Made by a program: the position numbers and the translations under genes. 16,622 nucleotides of DNA from an uncultured Clostridia bacterium (lineage in GTDB: Bacteria > Bacillota > Clostridia > Monoglobales > Monoglobaceae), in contig CAMCUJ010000004.1 of the NCBI GenBank assembly GCA_945878965.1, positions 1-16,622 of the forward strand. Reading direction: 5' to 3'. The notes beneath the pieces are model-generated. The model was not told where the DNA came from. It ran no database searches and was given only the letters and a program-made list of their open reading frames with translations. The stretch's first letter is position 1. Every line of letters starts with the position of its first letter. Below are positions 13,617 to 16,622 of this stretch, one piece after another.

Positions 13617-15419
13617 TTATGATGATAAAAGAACGGCAATTCCGCTGAAGCCCTTTAAATTAAACGTAAATCTTGTAGAGCGGCTTTTCTTTATATATCT
13701 TGCCGAAAACGTTTCCATATCGTTCCCAACTTCACCGCCGTAAATCTGAAGCTCTGTATTTATAAGGATTCGTGATTTAATCTTTCCCTTTTCATCTATG
13801 ACAAATTCATCGCAGTCCTTATCCGAAAGATTTAAAACTGTCAGAACTCTTTCCCTGCCTATACCTACCATATAAGCATATATGCACTCCTCCTGATACT
13901 GTCCGACCCACTTGAAATTATATGTGCTGAGCTCATCCTTATGCAGACTCGGAACCCCTTTATATGTAAGCGATATATCTCTGAAAAACCTGTTAAAGCT
14001 GTTGTGCTTTGGATACTTCAATAAATCCCAGTCCTGTTCACGCTTTTCGTCCCACTCCCTAAACTGAGCGATTTCATTGCCCATAAAGTTAAGCTTTTTG
14101 CCCGGATGAGTAAACATATATAAGTAAAGTGCCTTTGCCTGTCCCCACTTATTGTCATAATCTCCCCACATCTTCTGAATTATCGTTGCCTTGCCGTGTA
14201 CCGACTCATCATGTGAAAACGGAAGAATATATTTCTCACTGTAGAAGTATTCCATAGAGAAAAACAGCTTATAGTATTCCCTCGGACGCTCCTCGGGCGG
14301 AGTCTTAAAGAAATTAAGGGTATCGTTCATAAACCCTAAATCCCACTTATAATCAAAGCCCAATCCGTCATATTCAACCGGTGCGCTAACCTTTAAATAA
14401 GCAGTGCTGTCCTCGGCAATCAACATAGCAGTCGGAAAACGCTCGTTAATTTCTTTGTTCATCGACTGTATAAACTCAACCGCTCTTGAATTAACGCCGC
14501 GTTTTTCATCTCCGAGCCAGTATATGGCACGGCTTATTGCGTCCATTCTTATTCCGTCAAAATGGAATTCTTTCAACCAATAGTTTACCGACGATTTCAA
14601 AAGTGATGAAACCTCACCCCTTGAATGATTGAAGTTGCAGCTGCCCCATTCGCTTATCGCAGTATCCGAGTCGGGAAATTCATAAAGGTCGGTTCCGTCA
14701 TATTTTCTAAGCGCATAATCATCAATTGCAAAATGAACCGGAACAAAGTCAAGTATAACTCCGATGCCCCTGTTATGGCATTTATTTATAAGCTCCCTTA
14801 ACATATCGGGAGTTCCGTATCTTGATGTCGGTGCAAAAAATCCCGTAGTCTGATACCCCCACGAACAATCTGCCGGATGCTCGCAAAGCGGTAAAAACTC
14901 TATATGTGTAAATCCCATATTAAGCACGTAATCTATAAGCTCATCCGCAATACTCGTATACGTATGCCAGTCATTATAATTTCCATAGCAGCTCTTCCAT
15001 GAACCCAAATGCACCTCATAAATATTAAGCGGAGAATTAAAGTTCTTGCTTCTGTTTTCCATCCACTCGGAATCCGTCCAATTATATGAGTCAAGATCTC
15101 TGATTATAGATGCTGAATTCGGTCTTAGCTCCATCTGTCGTCCGTACGGGTCGCTGTGATAGCTTTTAATGCCGTTTCGCTTGTAAATCACAAAACGATA
15201 CAGCATACCGCTTTGTGCATTGTGCGAGGTGTATTCAAAAATTCCGCCCTTTAAGGCTGTCATTTCTTCCTCATTCCAGCCGTTAAACTCTCCTATAATG
15301 CACACCCGAACGGCAGCGGGCGCATATGTTCTGAACACTGTCCCGTTTTCTGTTTTGTTTGCTCCGAAATATTTATAAGCTTCAAATTCATTGCCTGTAT
15401 AAAAATCCTGTAAATTCAT
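13617..15419 (-). CDS. glgB: 1,4-alpha-glucan (glycogen) branching enzyme
   Basis: A 600-residue GH13 enzyme that cuts alpha-1,4 glucan chains and re-attaches them through alpha-1,6 bonds. An N-terminal CBM48-like domain (about 15-105, with FRTYAPAAVRVCIIGEFNGWN) precedes the barrel. GH13 region I is DFVPVHF (224-230). Region II is FDGIRMDAIS with the nucleophile D293, region III is AEDST with acid/base E336, and region IV is FSHDESVHGK with H403-D404. SWGYQTTGFFAPTSRYGTP is characteristic of GlgB. The C-terminal beta domain is short, so the protein is a little smaller than the common 620-640 residues. A GAGGTGAGG ribosome binding site precedes ATG. No other glg gene is in view. It starts 60 bp after the PucR-type regulator gene and may be co-transcribed with it. 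Confidence 0.95.
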   Translation of the reverse strand: MNLQDFYTGNEFEAYKYFGANKTENGTVFRTYAPAAVRVCIIGEFNGWNEEEMTALKGGIFEYTSHNAQSGMLYRFVIYKRNGIKSYHSDPYGRQMELRPNSASIIRDLDSYNWTDSEWMENRSKNFNSPLNIYEVHLGSWKSCYGNYNDWHTYTSIADELIDYVLNMGFTHIEFLPLCEHPADCSWGYQTTGFFAPTSRYGTPDMLRELINKCHNRGIGVILDFVPVHFAIDDYALRKYDGTDLYEFPDSDTAISEWGSCNFNHSRGEVSSLLKSSVNYWLKEFHFDGIRMDAISRAIYWLGDEKRGVNSRAVEFIQSMNKEINERFPTAMLIAEDSTAYLKVSAPVEYDGLGFDYKWDLGFMNDTLNFFKTPPEERPREYYKLFFSMEYFYSEKYILPFSHDESVHGKATIIQKMWGDYDNKWGQAKALYLYMFTHPGKKLNFMGNEIAQFREWDEKREQDWDLLKYPKHNSFNRFFRDISLTYKGVPSLHKDELSTYNFKWVGQYQEECIYAYMVGIGRERVLTVLNLSDKDCDEFVIDEKGKIKSRILINTELQIYGGEVGNDMETFSARYIKKSRSTRFTFNLKGFSGIAVLLSS

Positions 15420-15479
15420 AACCTCACCTCTTTTATTAAAAGTCTGATATACTATTCAAAATAACTTTCAGCTACCCCA

Positions 15480-16622
15480 TTAGTTCTCTAAAAGATTTTT
15501 TATCTTAAATGCAAGCTCTATTTCAAGAACCCGCGCGGAATCATCAAGGCTCATTCCAAGTATCTTTTCTATTTTTCCGAGCCTATACGCAAGCGTATTT
15601 CTGTGAATAAACAGCTTTTCAACCGTGCGTGAAACACTTCTTCCGCAGTTCATATATGCCTCAAGCGTGTTTAAAAATTCAGTTTCGTGTTTTTCGTCAT
15701 ACTCTGTTAAATCCCGAAATGTTTCGTTTAAAAACTCACGAAACAAATTTTCATCATTAATGCGGCTTAAAAATCTGTATATTCCCAAAGCCTTGTATTC
15801 CATAATTCCGTCCGTTCCCTCAATTTGGGAAATCTTAAGTGCAAGAAGTGAATTGTCACATTCCTTTTTAATCTGTGAAACAGACCTTGATATATCGCTG
15901 AGTCCCATATTAAGCTTAATGCTTAAGGAGTCAGACAAGGTTTTTAAAAGGCTTTCACAAAACTCATAATAATCAATATTAAGCCTTTCGAGCTTGTCAA
16001 CCGAGATAAGCATAAAAAGCTCATCACGCCGCCATACTGTAATAAAATTAACGCCGCATTCACCGCAAAGCCTTTTGGCAACGGAATAGATCAGATTTTT
16101 CTCCTCCTCCGAAAGCTCTCTGTCCGCCTTTGCAGACATAACAATATTCCTTGCCCCAAGGTCGAATTCGTAAAAGCACATTCTGCTCTGAATATCGGAA
16201 TACGTTTCCTCATCGGCGAACATAACAGCCTCAAATATACTGTATTCATTATATAAAACCGCAGACTTTTCGGAAATTATAATTTTTCCTATCCGCTGAA
16301 TTACGCTTGCAATATTAGTCTGCCACGGGATTTCAAAAAGCGGAAAATCAAGACTGTCGGCACGCTGTATTACCTCACTTGGAATACGCTCCAGTGCATC
16401 GCCCGTAGTTATAACCGCTCCGGCTGCCGACTTTGCATAAAGCGCCTCGATTGTTGCGATAAGTATATTAGGGTTTCCCTTTATATGCAGTCCGGTTATA
16501 AACACAAGCTCACTGCTTTGAAGAAACTTTATAACATTGGGCGACTCCAAAAAATGCGTCCACATTATTCTCTTATCAATTCCGCCTCTGCCTCCGACAA
16601 GCCTTAAGCCCTCCTCGGCTAT
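15480..16622 (-). CDS. PucR/CdaR-family transcriptional regulator, 5' end outside window
   Basis: The frame is open to the right edge. A methionine at 16565 is internal, because residues upstream of it (GLRLVGGRGGIDKRI) continue the PucR N-terminal domain into WTHFLESPNVIKFLQSSELVFITG. About 380 residues are visible. Order: PucR-like ligand-sensing domain (through roughly IQRIGKIIISEK), a middle GGDEF-like CdaR domain (CGVNFITVWRRDELFMLISVD through INLGLSD-like MGLSDISRSVSQIKKECDNSLLALKI), and a C-terminal HTH_30 with RSVSRTVEKLFIHRNTLAYRLGKIEKILG. These proteins usually activate catabolic genes (purines, sugar acids, amino acids) in response to a metabolite; the ligand cannot be read from the sequence. 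The nearest candidate target is glgB, 60 bp downstream, but that link is inference. Confidence 0.9.
   Translation of the reverse strand: MAEEGLRLVGGRGGIDKRIMWTHFLESPNVIKFLQSSELVFITGLHIKGNPNILIATIEALYAKSAAGAVITTGDALERIPSEVIQRADSLDFPLFEIPWQTNIASVIQRIGKIIISEKSAVLYNEYSIFEAVMFADEETYSDIQSRMCFYEFDLGARNIVMSAKADRELSEEEKNLIYSVAKRLCGECGVNFITVWRRDELFMLISVDKLERLNIDYYEFCESLLKTLSDSLSIKLNMGLSDISRSVSQIKKECDNSLLALKISQIEGTDGIMEYKALGIYRFLSRINDENLFREFLNETFRDLTEYDEKHETEFLNTLEAYMNCGRSVSRTVEKLFIHRNTLAYRLGKIEKILGMSLDDSARVLEIELAFKIKNLLEN

Noticed and set aside
15420..15479. Promoter for glgB (TTGAAT with a distant AT-rich -10)
   Set aside because: No recognisable -10 at 16-18 bases from the -35-like hexamer, so support is too weak.
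1..16622. tRNA genes, rRNA genes, CRISPR arrays, prophage or toxin-antitoxin loci
   Set aside because: I saw no regularly spaced repeats, cloverleaf-like segments, phage genes or paired small genes of that type in the window.

Overview
The window reads as chromosome of a low-GC Gram-positive anaerobe, most likely Bacillota of class Clostridia. Supporting signs are strong AGGAGG-type ribosome binding sites, AT-rich spacers with near-consensus sigma-A promoters, the order rpmG-secE-nusG-rplK-rplA-rplJ-rplL, a monofunctional formate-tetrahydrofolate ligase and a PucR-type regulator. Genus cannot be fixed from the sequence alone. All genes but one small ORF lie on the minus strand, so transcription runs from high to low coordinates.

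Right to left in transcription order. A PucR/CdaR-family regulator (cut by the right edge) precedes glgB (glycogen branching enzyme). A clear promoter then drives fhs (one-carbon metabolism). A 176-bp gap with a small inverted-repeat element separates fhs from mnmG (tRNA wobble-uridine modification, TTG start). About 400 bp of non-coding DNA with hairpin repeats and a strong promoter follows. That promoter opens rpmG-secE-nusG-rplK-rplA (ribosome, secretion, transcription elongation). Both rplK and rplA are preceded by a GTGGGAGG...CCAC hairpin that looks like an L1-binding autoregulatory site. A perfect consensus promoter, an L10-type leader and an attenuator precede rplJ-rplL, which ends in a strong terminator. 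rpoB, the usual next gene, is not there.

The stretch at 4.95-5.70 kb is an accessory island: a 70-codon orphan ORF on the plus strand with its own terminator, the C-terminal tail of an Rpn/PD-(D/E)XK-type protein without its catalytic domain, and a dispersed double-hairpin repeat whose second copy lies inverted near 9.56 kb. From 4.8 kb to the left edge, argD, argF, a GNAT acetyltransferase, asnS and a membrane-anchored TPR protein (cut by the left edge) are closely spaced and probably form one operon behind a promoter at 4.9 kb.

Most of the window is conserved housekeeping. I see no phage, CRISPR, toxin-antitoxin or defence locus. The most interesting signals are regulatory RNA and repeats: paired L1-like sites, the double-hairpin repeat with a compensatory base change, a hairpin between the nusG ribosome binding site and its start, and the break in synteny after rplL.
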